Translations under genes and position numbers: made by a program
Origin: Thermovenabulum sp049723235
Lineage (GTDB): Bacteria; Bacillota; Thermosediminibacteria; Thermosediminibacterales; Thermosediminibacteraceae
Direction: 5' to 3'
DNA length: 63,871 bases
NCBI RefSeq assembly: GCF_049723235.1
Contig: NZ_JBNARB010000014.1
Span: 1 to 63,871, forward strand
The notes under the pieces: generated by a model
The model's database searches: none
Told to the model about the DNA's origin: nothing
Seen by the model: the letters and a program-made list of their open reading frames with translations, nothing else
In this document: positions 34,746 to 43,177 of the stretch, piece after piece
Layout of the letters: every line of letters starts with the position of its first letter
How positions within the stretch are numbered: the stretch's first letter is position 1

Positions 34746-35303
34746 TTACTGTTCCATTTGCCTTGCTAAGAAACCGGCTGCGGTTTCCGCAACCTTTACT
34801 TCTAATTCTCCCATAGCCACATTGGGTTCTTTTGAAAGTAATATCACAGCACCTATGGGATCCCCTTCGGCAATTATAGGCACCACTACCTGGCTCGTGT
34901 ACCTTACCTTGCCATCCTCATCCTGCGTTATTTTTATATACTCTTTTTCCGACGTCTTGCTAATTAATACCGTTTTTCTTTCATCCATTATGGCTTCCAA
35001 GTCGGAGCTAATGGGCTTTTCCATTAATTCCTTTTTTGGAGCACCGGAAACGGCAATAACCGTATCCCTGTCCGAAATACACGCGATATGCCCCAAGGAA
35101 TCGTGGAGGGCTTCGGCGTATTCTCTTGCAAAATCACCGAGTTCACCTATTGGCGAATATTTTTTGAGGATTACTTCTCCTTCTCTATCGGTAAATATTT
35201 CAAGAGGATCGCCTTCGCGAATCCTTAACGTCCTTCTTATTTCCTTCGGTATAACAACCCTCCCCAGGTCGTCGATGCGACGAACTATCCCCGTTGCCTT
35301 CAC
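34746..35303 (-). CDS. spoVT: Stage V sporulation protein T (AbrB-type regulator)
   Basis: 185 residues from GTG 35303, after GGAGGGG. The N-terminal swapped-hairpin domain GIVRRIDDLGRVVIPKEIRR is the AbrB/SpoVT DNA-binding fold. A C-terminal GAF domain (about 55-180, with VVVPIIAEGDPIGAVILLS) is specific to SpoVT rather than AbrB. In Bacillus it tunes forespore sigma-G genes. A sigma-G-like promoter lies at 35343-35373. Confidence 0.95.
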   Translation of the reverse strand: MKATGIVRRIDDLGRVVIPKEIRRTLRIREGDPLEIFTDREGEVILKKYSPIGELGDFAREYAEALHDSLGHIACISDRDTVIAVSGAPKKELMEKPISSDLEAIMDERKTVLISKTSEKEYIKITQDEDGKVRYTSQVVVPIIAEGDPIGAVILLSKEPNVAMGELEVKVAETAAGFLARQMEQ

Positions 35304-35342
35304 TTTTTCCCCTCCTTTTCCTGTGGAAAATGCTTTCATCAT

Positions 35343-35373
35343 TAGTATTAGAGTAACAAACCTTTTTTATTCA
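35343..35373 (-). promoter_or_regulatory. Sigma-G-like promoter of spoVT
   Basis: Minus strand: TGAATA (35373-35368), 18 bases, AATACTA (35349-35343). The sigma-G consensus is TGMATA and CATACTA, so only one base of the -10 differs. The -35 overlaps the mfd stop codon. Bacillus spoVT is under sigma-G, which supports the call. Confidence 0.7.
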
Positions 35374-38300
35374 TTATAGGGAATAAAGAGAAAATCCGCC
35401 ATTTCTTTTAATAACTCTTCAATCCTTATAAATAGCTTATGATCATCGATGTTTTTAACCCTTATCGAAAAGGAGGGAACCGTTGTTCCGGAAAAAATTA
35501 TTCTATTTTTAAAGAAAGCGACTAATTTCAAATAATCCTCCACATTCAAGGCATCTTTGCTCTTAAATTTAAAAACCACGTAATCTTCATTTCTTATAAT
35601 ATTTGCAATTTTTAATTTTTTGGCAAGCAATTTTAATTTTGATATACTTAAAAGATTTCTCACAGGCTGCGGAAGGTCCCCAAAGCGGTCTTCAATCTCT
35701 TCCTCTAATTCCTCGGCTTCCTTAAGAGTCTCCAGTGCTGCAATCCGCCTGTAAATCTCCATTCTTAAAGATTCATTTTGAATATAATCCTCGGAAATAA
35801 AAGCATTTACCTTAAGGTCAATAACGGGCTGTACTTCTTCTCCCCGGATAATTTCCCCTTTTAATTCCCTTACCGCCTCCTCTAAAAGCTTGCAGTATAA
35901 ATCATAACCCACCGCCATCATGTGTCCGTGCTGCTCGGTCCCGAGGACGTTTCCGGCACCCCTTATTTCCAGGTCTCTCATAGCCAATTTAAACCCGGCA
36001 CCGAATTCGGTAAATTCTCTTATGGCCGCCAGCCTTTTCTCCGCCTGCTCCGATAGGACCTTATCTTTTTTGTAAGTAAAATACGCAAAGGCCTGTCGGT
36101 TGGACCGCCCAACCCTGCCTCTAAGCTGATACAGCTGGGATAATCCGAACCTGTCCGAATTTATTACGATCAAGGTGTTTACATTGGGTATATCAAGCCC
36201 GGTTTCGATAATTGTGGTACATACCAGCACGTCGTATTCCCTGTGGTAGAATTTTAACATCACCTCTTCCAGCTCGTCCTCATCCATCTGCCCGTGAGCT
36301 ACCGCAATCCTCGCCTCGGGCACCAGTAAGGAAAGCCTCATAGCTTCCTCCCTTATGTCCTGAACCCTGTTGTAAACATAATATACCTGACCGTCTCTTG
36401 ATAGCTCCCTTAATATGGCATCCCTTATGAGGGAGTCATTGTACTCCACTACATAAGTTTGAACGGGAAATCTGTTCTCCGGAGGTGTCTCTATAAGACT
36501 CATGTCCCTTATGCCGCTTAATGCCATATGCAGGGTTCTCGGAATGGGTGTTGCGGTCATGGTGAGCACGTCCACATTCTTTTTAAGCTGTTTTATTTTT
36601 TCTTTATGAGCCACTCCAAACCGCTGCTCTTCGTCTATTATAAGAAGCCCTAAGTCCTTAAATTTTACATCCTTTTGAAGGAGCCTGTGGGTTCCTATGA
36701 TAACATCCACCGCTCCGTTTTTTAAATCCTTTAAAATCGCTTTTTGTTCAGCTTTAGACTTAAAACGACTTATCACTTCTACCCTTAATGGAAAGGGGGA
36801 AAATCTTTCGGAAAAGGTCCTGTAATGCTGTTCCGCCAGTATTGTAGTGGGGACAAGCACCGCTACCTGTTTTCCATCCATGACCGCTTTGAAAGCCGCT
36901 CTTAAAGCTACCTCCGTCTTCCCGTATCCCACATCACCGCAAATTATCCTGTCCATGCATTTATCGCTTTCCATATCCCTTTTTACTTCTTCTATTGCCA
37001 TCAACTGGTCCGGGGTCTCCTCATAGGGGAACATCTCTTCGAATTCCTGTTGCCATACCGTATCCTTTGAAAAGGCAAAACCTTTTATACTTTGCCTGGC
37101 GGCGTAAAGTTCGATAAGCTCCTTTGCCATTTCTTTGATGGATTCCTTGACCTTTGCTTTTGTCTTGCTCCATTCACTTCCGCCGAGCTTGTTTAACTTC
37201 GGCGGCTTATCTTCGGGAGAAACGTATTTATATATAAGTTCCACCTGGTCCGTTGGAACGTAGAGTTTATCCCCTCCCAGATACTGGAGGGCGAAGTAAT
37301 CGCGCTTATTACCCTCCACCTCTAAGGTTTCCACACCCAGGTACCTGCCTATTCCGTGCGTGGCGTGAACCACATAATCTCCCGGGCTCAGCTCGTCCAC
37401 GGCGGTTATTTTTTTGCCTTTCTTCGTAATGTCAGGCTTTGCCTGCTTCACTTTTGGCCTTCCGTAAACATCCGTATCCGAAATTACGGCTACCCTGATT
37501 TCAGGAATCTCAAAGCCCTTTCCCAGGGATCCGGGGATCACCACAACCTGCCCGGACATAAGTTCTCCATTTAAGCTTTTATAAAAAACCGCTTCAATGT
37601 TCTTTTCCCTTAATGCCTTTGATAAGTGTTTTCCCCTCTCTTCATTTCCCGATAATACAATTACTCCATATCTTCTCTTTTTATAATTCATTATTTCTTC
37701 TACTAAAAGTTCAAATTTACCGTTAAAGGCAGTAACTGCCCTGAACTGGAAGGAATATACCCCTCCTACATTGAATTCCTTCGGTATCCTCGGAAACATG
37801 GAAATATAAAAAGAGGGATATTTTTTCATCTCATCGATTACCCGTTCCACAGAAAAATAAATCTCCGAAGCCGAAGGAAGAATATGCCCCTTCTCTAAAA
37901 GCCCTTTATAGGTCTCTTCTATTTCAAAGGAGATGTTCTTCGAACTTTCCATAAGCCTCCCGGGTTCAATAAAAAACACAAAAGGAGGAGTAGAGAAATA
38001 ATCCATAAGGGAGCAAAGTTCTTCGTACAAATATCCCGTATAAAGTTCGGCAGATTCGAAAAAGATTCCCCTTTCCAGCTTATCAATATGGAGGCCTACT
38101 TTTTCCTTTAATATCTCGAAAATTTCCTTTTTGCCTGCGGAATATAAAGCACTTCTCTTTTCCTCCAAATCCCGCGAAACCTTCAAAGCCGCTTTTTTAC
38201 CGGTCTCCTCGTCAAATATAACCTCCCTGGCAGGGAATATCCTTATTTTTTCCAGTCTGTCAAAGGATCGCTGGTCTTCAATATTAAAGCGCCTTATGGA

Positions 38301-38906
38301 ATCTATTTCATCGCCGAAAAATTCGATGCGGTAAGGATATTCGGCAGTAAGGGGAAAAATATCCAGGATACCGCCTCTTTGAGCAAACTGTCCTCTACCT
38401 TCAATAACTTCGACCCTTTCATAGCCCATCTTTATAAGCCTTAAAATTACTTCTTCCAAATTTTCTTCGCGGCCGTATTCAAGCTCAAATGTGAAATTTT
38501 TCACTATATTTGGCGGCACAAGCTTATTCACAAGGGCATTCAACGGGGCTACTACTACCTTGGAGTTATCAAAAAGTAGTTTCTCAAGCACCGATAATCT
38601 CTGTGCCGTAAATTCAAGGCTTTTAGCTTCGGTTTCATAGGGAATCACGTAATTGGAAGGAAAATACAGTACCTGTTCCTTCCCCAGGAAGAATTCCAGA
38701 TCCTCCGCTATCCTTTTAGCCTCAAGAGCATCGGGCACTACTACCAGAAAATTTCTTTTACCGAACCTTTCTTTGAGCCCCGCTATTATGAAAGATTTCT
38801 GTGAGTCGGAAAGCCCATAGGAAAAAAAACCTTTTATTCCGTTTTCGACGTCTTTTGTAATCCTGTTGAAATCTTCTATCTTTTCGCAAAATTTCAGCGC
38901 AAACAT
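35367..38906 (-). CDS. mfd: Transcription-repair coupling factor
   Basis: 1179 residues, full length. A UvrB-like N-terminal part is followed by the CarD-like RNA polymerase-interacting domain (LSPGDYVVHATHGIGRYLGV, about 508-575). The RecG-like translocase has GDVGYGKTEVALRAAF, IIDEEQRFGV and the downstream QLRGRVGRSNRQAFAYF, then a C-terminal UvrA-contacting TRCF domain. It removes stalled RNA polymerase and recruits excision repair. ATG 38906 follows AAGGAG. Confidence 0.98.
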   Translation of the reverse strand: MFALKFCEKIEDFNRITKDVENGIKGFFSYGLSDSQKSFIIAGLKERFGKRNFLVVVPDALEAKRIAEDLEFFLGKEQVLYFPSNYVIPYETEAKSLEFTAQRLSVLEKLLFDNSKVVVAPLNALVNKLVPPNIVKNFTFELEYGREENLEEVILRLIKMGYERVEVIEGRGQFAQRGGILDIFPLTAEYPYRIEFFGDEIDSIRRFNIEDQRSFDRLEKIRIFPAREVIFDEETGKKAALKVSRDLEEKRSALYSAGKKEIFEILKEKVGLHIDKLERGIFFESAELYTGYLYEELCSLMDYFSTPPFVFFIEPGRLMESSKNISFEIEETYKGLLEKGHILPSASEIYFSVERVIDEMKKYPSFYISMFPRIPKEFNVGGVYSFQFRAVTAFNGKFELLVEEIMNYKKRRYGVIVLSGNEERGKHLSKALREKNIEAVFYKSLNGELMSGQVVVIPGSLGKGFEIPEIRVAVISDTDVYGRPKVKQAKPDITKKGKKITAVDELSPGDYVVHATHGIGRYLGVETLEVEGNKRDYFALQYLGGDKLYVPTDQVELIYKYVSPEDKPPKLNKLGGSEWSKTKAKVKESIKEMAKELIELYAARQSIKGFAFSKDTVWQQEFEEMFPYEETPDQLMAIEEVKRDMESDKCMDRIICGDVGYGKTEVALRAAFKAVMDGKQVAVLVPTTILAEQHYRTFSERFSPFPLRVEVISRFKSKAEQKAILKDLKNGAVDVIIGTHRLLQKDVKFKDLGLLIIDEEQRFGVAHKEKIKQLKKNVDVLTMTATPIPRTLHMALSGIRDMSLIETPPENRFPVQTYVVEYNDSLIRDAILRELSRDGQVYYVYNRVQDIREEAMRLSLLVPEARIAVAHGQMDEDELEEVMLKFYHREYDVLVCTTIIETGLDIPNVNTLIVINSDRFGLSQLYQLRGRVGRSNRQAFAYFTYKKDKVLSEQAEKRLAAIREFTEFGAGFKLAMRDLEIRGAGNVLGTEQHGHMMAVGYDLYCKLLEEAVRELKGEIIRGEEVQPVIDLKVNAFISEDYIQNESLRMEIYRRIAALETLKEAEELEEEIEDRFGDLPQPVRNLLSISKLKLLAKKLKIANIIRNEDYVVFKFKSKDALNVEDYLKLVAFFKNRIIFSGTTVPSFSIRVKNIDDHKLFIRIEELLKEMADFLFIPYNE

Positions 38907-38980
38907 AGCTTCTCCTTTAAAAAAATTCCTAATATAAAGTATAACTCAACAAAAGTTAATTATACAACAAAAATTGACTT

Positions 38981-39009
38981 TTGAAAATTCATTTGGATTG
39001 GTTTAAAAT
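38981..39009 (+). promoter_or_regulatory. Promoter of the first TusA-like gene
   Basis: Plus strand: TTGAAA (38981-38986), 17 bases, TAAAAT (39004-39009), about 40 bases before the start codon. Confidence 0.65.
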
Positions 39010-39049
39010 GTACGGCATAGAGTAAAAAATCCTAAGAAAGGGAGAATTT

Positions 39050-39271
39050 ATGAAACATTTTATCAACTCTGTTGGTGACATATGTCCCGTGCCTCTTTTT
39101 AAGGTTGAAGAAAAATTGAAGAATATACAAAAGGGTGATGTCATTGTGCTTGATACCGATCATAGCTGTGCAGCTATAAATATAAAAAATGAAATGGCCA
39201 AAAAAGGGATTAAAGTTAAAATAAAGGAAATTGACAGCGGAATATGGCAGGTATATATAAAGAAGAGTTAA
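39050..39271 (+). CDS. TusA/SirA-family sulfurtransferase-like protein (copy 1)
   Basis: 73 residues. The family motif DICPVPLFK (Cys12) holds the thiol that carries persulfide sulfur; a second cysteine lies in DTDHSCAAIN. These small alpha/beta proteins relay sulfur, and in some gene neighbourhoods selenium. AAAGGGAG precedes the ATG. It overlaps the 3' end of the convergent LysR gene by four bases. A second paralogue at 41069 shares CPVPL and DHSCA. Confidence 0.9.
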   Translation: MKHFINSVGDICPVPLFKVEEKLKNIQKGDVIVLDTDHSCAAINIKNEMAKKGIKVKIKEIDSGIWQVYIKKS

Positions 39272-40170
39272 CAAAATCCTCTACTGGGGAGACGCATAAA
39301 ATGTATAAAAGCCTTGGCAAGTTTGTTTAAAATTTTATCCTCCTTATAGGCCACATAAATTTTTTGCTGAAGGTTAATACCTTCTAAATTTAATGTAACC
39401 AGGGTTTTGTTATATAACTCTTTTTTCAATGCTATGGATGGCATTATAGAAATTCCGTGCCCCGCTTCTACCGCCGCCTTTATAGAATCGTTACTGCTTA
39501 GTTCCATTATTATATTTAATTCGTTCCATCTTATACCAAGAGCTGCAAAGGTTTCTTCAACGATTTCCCTCGTCCCTGACCCCTGTTCTCTTACAATCAA
39601 AGGTTCTTTTAAAAACTCTTCCAGGGTTATGGTATTTTTCCCGTTCCAGCGGTTATTATTCGGTGCAATAACAAAAAGCTCTTCCGTTGCAATTTCTTCA
39701 GCGGTAATTTCTCCCCTGGGCCTTATTCCTTCAATTACGGCCACATCCACCTGTCCATCTCTTAATTCTTCTTCTACCTGCTTTTTATTGCCTACCCGGA
39801 GCTTTATATTTGCCTCTGGATATTTTTCTTTAAAAATAAAAATACTGCAGGGTACCGCATATCCTCCAATTGCTGAAGTAGCACCCACCGTTAAAATCCC
39901 GCTTATGGATGACCTGAGGTCATTCATCTTTTCGTCTAATTCCTTGCATAAAGATAAAATCTTAGAGGAATATTCATAAACTATTCTTCCCGCTTCGGTT
40001 AAACTTACTCCCTTATTTGTTCTCTCAAAAAGCTGAACGGAAAAATAATTCTCCAACTGTTTAATCTGCTGGCTTAATGCAGGCTGAGAGATAAAAAGCT
40101 TTTCAGCCGCTTTAGAAAGGGTCCCGGATTCTGCTATAGTCACAAAGGTATTAAGTAAATTTACATTCAT
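39268..40170 (-). CDS. LysR-family transcriptional regulator, CysL-like
   Basis: 300 residues. N-terminal winged helix-turn-helix (NLLNTFVTIAESGTLSKAAE, then SQPALSQQIKQLE) and a C-terminal periplasmic-binding-like sensor domain (LTVGATSAIGGYAVPC, then VREQGSGTREIVEE), the pattern of CysL/YwfK-type regulators of sulfur assimilation. It is divergent from the YeeE operon with a 181-base gap containing the palindrome CCGCTAAAGCGG (40189-40200), a plausible self-binding site. It most likely controls the flanking sulfur/selenium genes. Confidence 0.9.
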   Translation of the reverse strand: MNVNLLNTFVTIAESGTLSKAAEKLFISQPALSQQIKQLENYFSVQLFERTNKGVSLTEAGRIVYEYSSKILSLCKELDEKMNDLRSSISGILTVGATSAIGGYAVPCSIFIFKEKYPEANIKLRVGNKKQVEEELRDGQVDVAVIEGIRPRGEITAEEIATEELFVIAPNNNRWNGKNTITLEEFLKEPLIVREQGSGTREIVEETFAALGIRWNELNIIMELSSNDSIKAAVEAGHGISIMPSIALKKELYNKTLVTLNLEGINLQQKIYVAYKEDKILNKLAKAFIHFMRLPSRGFC

Positions 40171-40188
40171 TTTATCACCTGATATTTC

Positions 40189-40302
40189 CGCTAAAGCGGT
40201 AATTTTATTTGATATTATTATATCATATTTGTTTAATATAAATAATTCTTATAGCGGTATAATTTTTAATAATTTTACATTAATTTTAAATCGTTTTATA
40301 AT
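40189..40302. promoter_or_regulatory. LysR/YeeE intergenic control region
   Basis: Plus strand: TTTACA (40274-40279), 17 bases, TATAAT (40297-40302) forms the YeeE operon promoter. Upstream are the palindrome CCGCTAAAGCGG (40189-40200) and a second partial AGCGGTATAAT copy near 40253, a layout typical of LysR binding. The stretch 40192-40207 is a perfect inverted copy of 43155-43170 at the other end of the operon. Confidence 0.6.
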
Positions 40303-40351
40303 AATATCATGAGAAAGTGAAGGCCTTCACATCAAATAGGAGGTGTTGGTA

Positions 40352-41032
40352 TTGGAACAGCCTCAGGTTTCATTAAAATCCAGGGTTCATACGGTAACTG
40401 CAAAACCCTCTGTTAAAAAGAAGAACCAATTGGGCTATGGAATTGCTCTTCTTGCAGCAATAATCCTTTTCGGAGTATTCCTTTCAAATATTAAAGCCCC
40501 CCTTGCAATAAGGTGGATGCTGGGCATTGCTCTCGGTTTTGTCCTTCAGCGTTCCAGGTTTTGCTTTACTGCTGCCACCCGGGATCCTTTCCTAACAGGA
40601 AGCACATCCCTTTTGAGAGCCGTATTAATCGCAATTATGATTGCTACAGTTGGATTTGCAGCTATTCAATACAATGCATTTTCAGCTGGAAAACCAGTAC
40701 CCGGAAATATAAGCCCCGTAGGTATCCACACTATCATAGGCGGTATAATATTCGGTATTGGTGCGGTAATAGCGGGCGGCTGCGCATCAGGAACACTGAT
40801 GAGGGTTGGAGAAGCTTATATAATGAATATGATTGCACTTGTATTCTTTATCGCAGGGTCTGCTTTAGGGGCTTATCATTTTGGATGGTGGAAAGCCAAT
40901 GTGATAAAAAACGCTCCATCCATTTTCCTGCCCAATGTATTGGGATGGCCTCTGGCTTTCTTCGGTCAAATGTTACTTTTATTTGCACTGTACTGGCTGG
41001 CACTCTGGTGGGACTATAGAAAAGCCGAATAA
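40352..41032 (+). CDS. YeeE/YedE-family sulfur (or selenium) membrane transporter, first half
   Basis: 226 residues from TTG 40352, six bases after GGAGGTG; a GTG at 40343 overlaps that site. About five membrane helices. Family blocks are RSRFCFTAATRDPF and IAGGCASGTLMRVGE, whose Cys residues in related thiosulfate transporters face the substrate path. Full-length YeeE proteins are about 350-400 residues; this gene covers the N-terminal half and the gene at 41308 the C-terminal half. A TusA-like gene lies between them, the classic YeeE-TusA association. Confidence 0.88.
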   Translation: MEQPQVSLKSRVHTVTAKPSVKKKNQLGYGIALLAAIILFGVFLSNIKAPLAIRWMLGIALGFVLQRSRFCFTAATRDPFLTGSTSLLRAVLIAIMIATVGFAAIQYNAFSAGKPVPGNISPVGIHTIIGGIIFGIGAVIAGGCASGTLMRVGEAYIMNMIALVFFIAGSALGAYHFGWWKANVIKNAPSIFLPNVLGWPLAFFGQMLLLFALYWLALWWDYRKAE

Positions 41033-41068
41033 TCAATCTAATACCATTAAAGAAAGGAGTTATCTTAT

Positions 41069-41296
41069 ATGGCTGAAGTACACTTAGATTGTCTCGGTGA
41101 AGCTTGTCCAGTTCCTTTAATAAAAACCCAAAATAAGTTAAACCAGTTAAATATAGGAGATATATTAATTGTTGAAATTGACCACAGCTGTGCCATGAAA
41201 AACGTACCTGAATGGGCAAGAAAAGAAGGCTATCCAGTAGAAATAGAAGAAATTGAGGAAGGACACTGGTACATTTACATTGAAAAAAATAAGTAA
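41069..41296 (+). CDS. TusA/SirA-family sulfurtransferase-like protein (copy 2)
   Basis: 75 residues. GEACPVPLIKTQNKL has the persulfide-carrying Cys; EIDHSCAMKNVPEW has a second Cys that both local copies share. AAAGGAG precedes the ATG. It lies between the two YeeE halves, 36 bases after the first and 11 before the second, so it probably takes over the imported sulfur or selenium species at the inner membrane face. Confidence 0.92.
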   Translation: MAEVHLDCLGEACPVPLIKTQNKLNQLNIGDILIVEIDHSCAMKNVPEWARKEGYPVEIEEIEEGHWYIYIEKNK

Positions 41297-41307
41297 GGGG
41301 GGTTAAT

Positions 41308-41853
41308 GTGAGTAAATATAAGGAAGAAGCTGAAAAGCTTAAAAAGGCCCTCTTGAAAGACGCTTTTCCATACTGGCTCGGTGCTATTTTCCTCGGTTTA
41401 CTCAATATTGTAATTTTCATCCTTACCGGCCATGGATGGGGTGTAACTACACCCTTTGTACACTGGGGCGCATGGGTAGCAAAAATTTTCGGAGCTCATC
41501 CCGAAACCTGGGCATTCTATCAAAACGAGGCCAATGCAAAAGCATTAGCCGGTGGCTTTTTAAATGACGGGGGTTCCATTCAAAACCTGGGAATAATTTT
41601 CGGAGCTCTTCTTGCCGTACTGCTGGCATCCCAGTTCAGAATTAAAAAAATCAAAAGTGGAAAGCAGGTTGTAGCAGCTATTTTAGGCGGCTTGATGATG
41701 GGTTACGGGGCAAGGCTTTCCTACGGCTGAAATATCGGTGCACTTTTTAGCGGCACGGCTTCGATGTCGCTTCACGGCTGGCTCTTTTTCCTTTCTATGT
41801 TTATCGGTGCGTACTTTGGTTCCAAGCTTTTAGTAAAATACTTTTTAACTTAA
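41308..41853 (+). CDS. YeeE/YedE-family transporter, second half; predicted selenoprotein (Sec at residue 141)
   Basis: Reading stops at TGA 41728-41730 after 140 residues, but the same frame continues without a break to TAA 41851-41853. Across the TGA it reads GARLSYG-Sec-NIGALFSGTASMSLHGW. Family members have GxRLxxGCNIGAxFSG here, so Sec replaces the conserved Cys. A SECIS-like stem-loop starts 18 bases after the TGA. Read through, the protein has 181 residues, with the membrane helices expected of the C-terminal YeeE half; stopping at the TGA would remove the last one or two. The start codon follows AGGGGGG; 41308 is a GTG. Read-through would need SelA, SelB, SelC and SelD elsewhere in the genome. 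A simple nonsense mutation is the alternative. Confidence 0.85.
41728..41771 (+). promoter_or_regulatory. UGA-Sec codon and bacterial SECIS-like hairpin
   Basis: TGA at 41728-41730. A 7-bp stem AGCGGCA (41749-41755) with TGTCGCT (41765-41771), one G-U pair, encloses loop CGGCTTCGA. The inner CG/CG can pair further, leaving loop GCTT and a bulged A. The apical loop lies about 26-34 bases after the TGA, within the range needed by SelB. Bases GG and TT in the loop resemble the fdhF-type loop. Confidence 0.72.
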
Positions 41854-41854
41854 T

Positions 41855-41884
41855 ATTTCGGCGGGGAATTACCCCCGCCGAAAT
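41855..41884 (+). other. 12-bp GC-rich hairpin between YeeE-Sec and the flavoprotein gene
   Basis: A perfect stem ATTTCGGCGGGG/CCCCGCCGAAAT with a six-base loop, right after the YeeE stop codon. No T run follows, so it is not an ordinary terminator. It may shield the upstream mRNA 3' end or attenuate transcription into the flavoprotein gene. Confidence 0.7.
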
Positions 41885-41927
41885 GCGTAATAGAGAAAAA
41901 TGAAAATTTTAACGAGGAGGAAAATAT

Positions 41928-43157
41928 ATGCCAAAAAATATTGAAAACTACGATGTTGTGGTCATTGGTGGTGGTCCAGCCGGTATGACCGCTGCCATAT
42001 ACTGCGGAAGGGCAAGATTAAATACCATCCTTCTTGAAAAGTCCTTAATGGGCGGTCTTGCAACTTACACGAATGAAATAGAAAATTATCCCGGTTTCCC
42101 CGAAGGAAATTCCGGTACTGGTCTCATGAAACTTTTTGAACAGCAGGTTAAAAAATTCGGTGTAAAAATAAAATACGCAGATGTCACCGGAGTAGAGCTG
42201 GAAGGGGAAACAAAGGTGGTTAAAACCTTCAGAACCGACTACCACGCTAAAGTTGTAATTGTAGCAACCGGCGGCAAACCACGTTTAACAGGCGCAAAAA
42301 ATGAAGAAAAATTTCTTTTCGGCAAGGGTATATCCTTTTGTTCCACCTGTGATGCCGCTTACTATACCGGAAAAGACGTATTGGTAGTAGGCAGCGGCGA
42401 TGCAGCAATCGAAGAATCCATATTTTTAAGCAAATTCGCCAATAAAATTTATATTTCCGTTATCCATGACGTTGGAATAATGGATGCAAATAAGGTTGCT
42501 CAGGAACAGGCATTAAAGAATGAAAAACTTCATTTTATTTGGAATACTATAGTGGATGAATTTGTCGGCGGTGAAACCCTTGAGACCGTTGTTTTAAGAA
42601 ATGTGAAAACGGGAGAAAAAATACCGGTGAAGGTAGACGGATGCTTCCTTTTCATCGGTTATTTACCAAATACAGACATTTTTAAAGGAATATTAAACAT
42701 GACCGAAAGAGGCTATATTATAACCAACGAAAACATGGAAACAAATATCCCGGGTGTTTTCGCCTGCGGCGATGTAAGAGAAAAAACCTTAAGGCAGGTG
42801 GCTACTTCCGTGGGGGACGGTGCCATCGCCGGCTTCATGGCCGAACGGTATATTGCTGAAACGGAAATGTTCGAAAAAGAATTCAAAGGAGTAAAAGGTT
42901 CCCAGATTGTTTTATGCTACGACCCTACCGATGCCCTTTCCAGAGAAAAAATGACTCTGGTAGAAGAATATTGTAAAAAACACCCCGAAATAAAATTCAA
43001 CAAAATAGATGTATATAAAGGAAAAAGCATGGCTCAAAGGCTGGGAATTAAAGGAGAGCCCAGTCTTGTCCTAATGTTTGATGGGGAAATAAAGGAGATA
43101 ATTCCAATCCAAGATATTTCTGCAGCTGCCATTGATGACAAATTGTCGCTTTTTTAA
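41928..43157 (+). CDS. Thioredoxin-reductase-like flavoprotein fused to a thioredoxin-like domain without CxxC
   Basis: 409 residues. FAD motif VVIGGGPAGMTAAIYCGRA (residues 10-28), redox disulfide CSTCD (about 139-143, TrxB CxxC) and NAD(P) motif VLVVGSGDAAIEES, then GVFACGDVREKTLRQVATS, give a complete TrxB core of about 310 residues. A C-terminal extension (about 320-409: QIVLCYDPTDALSREKMTLV, then KFNKIDVYKGKSMAQRLGIK and GEPSLVLMFDGEIKEII) follows a thioredoxin fold, but the CxxC is replaced by CYDPTD. GAGGAGG precedes ATG 41928. It probably reduces the persulfide or selenide-carrying partners of the YeeE/TusA pathway. Confidence 0.88.
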   Translation: MPKNIENYDVVVIGGGPAGMTAAIYCGRARLNTILLEKSLMGGLATYTNEIENYPGFPEGNSGTGLMKLFEQQVKKFGVKIKYADVTGVELEGETKVVKTFRTDYHAKVVIVATGGKPRLTGAKNEEKFLFGKGISFCSTCDAAYYTGKDVLVVGSGDAAIEESIFLSKFANKIYISVIHDVGIMDANKVAQEQALKNEKLHFIWNTIVDEFVGGETLETVVLRNVKTGEKIPVKVDGCFLFIGYLPNTDIFKGILNMTERGYIITNENMETNIPGVFACGDVREKTLRQVATSVGDGAIAGFMAERYIAETEMFEKEFKGVKGSQIVLCYDPTDALSREKMTLVEEYCKKHPEIKFNKIDVYKGKSMAQRLGIKGEPSLVLMFDGEIKEIIPIQDISAAAIDDKLSLF

Positions 43158-43177
43158 AATTACCGCTTTAACCCGAA

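Noticed and set aside
41764..41853. A separate short gene starting at ATG 41764 after the TGA
   Set aside because: No ribosome site precedes it, and the residues on both sides of the TGA form one continuous family motif.
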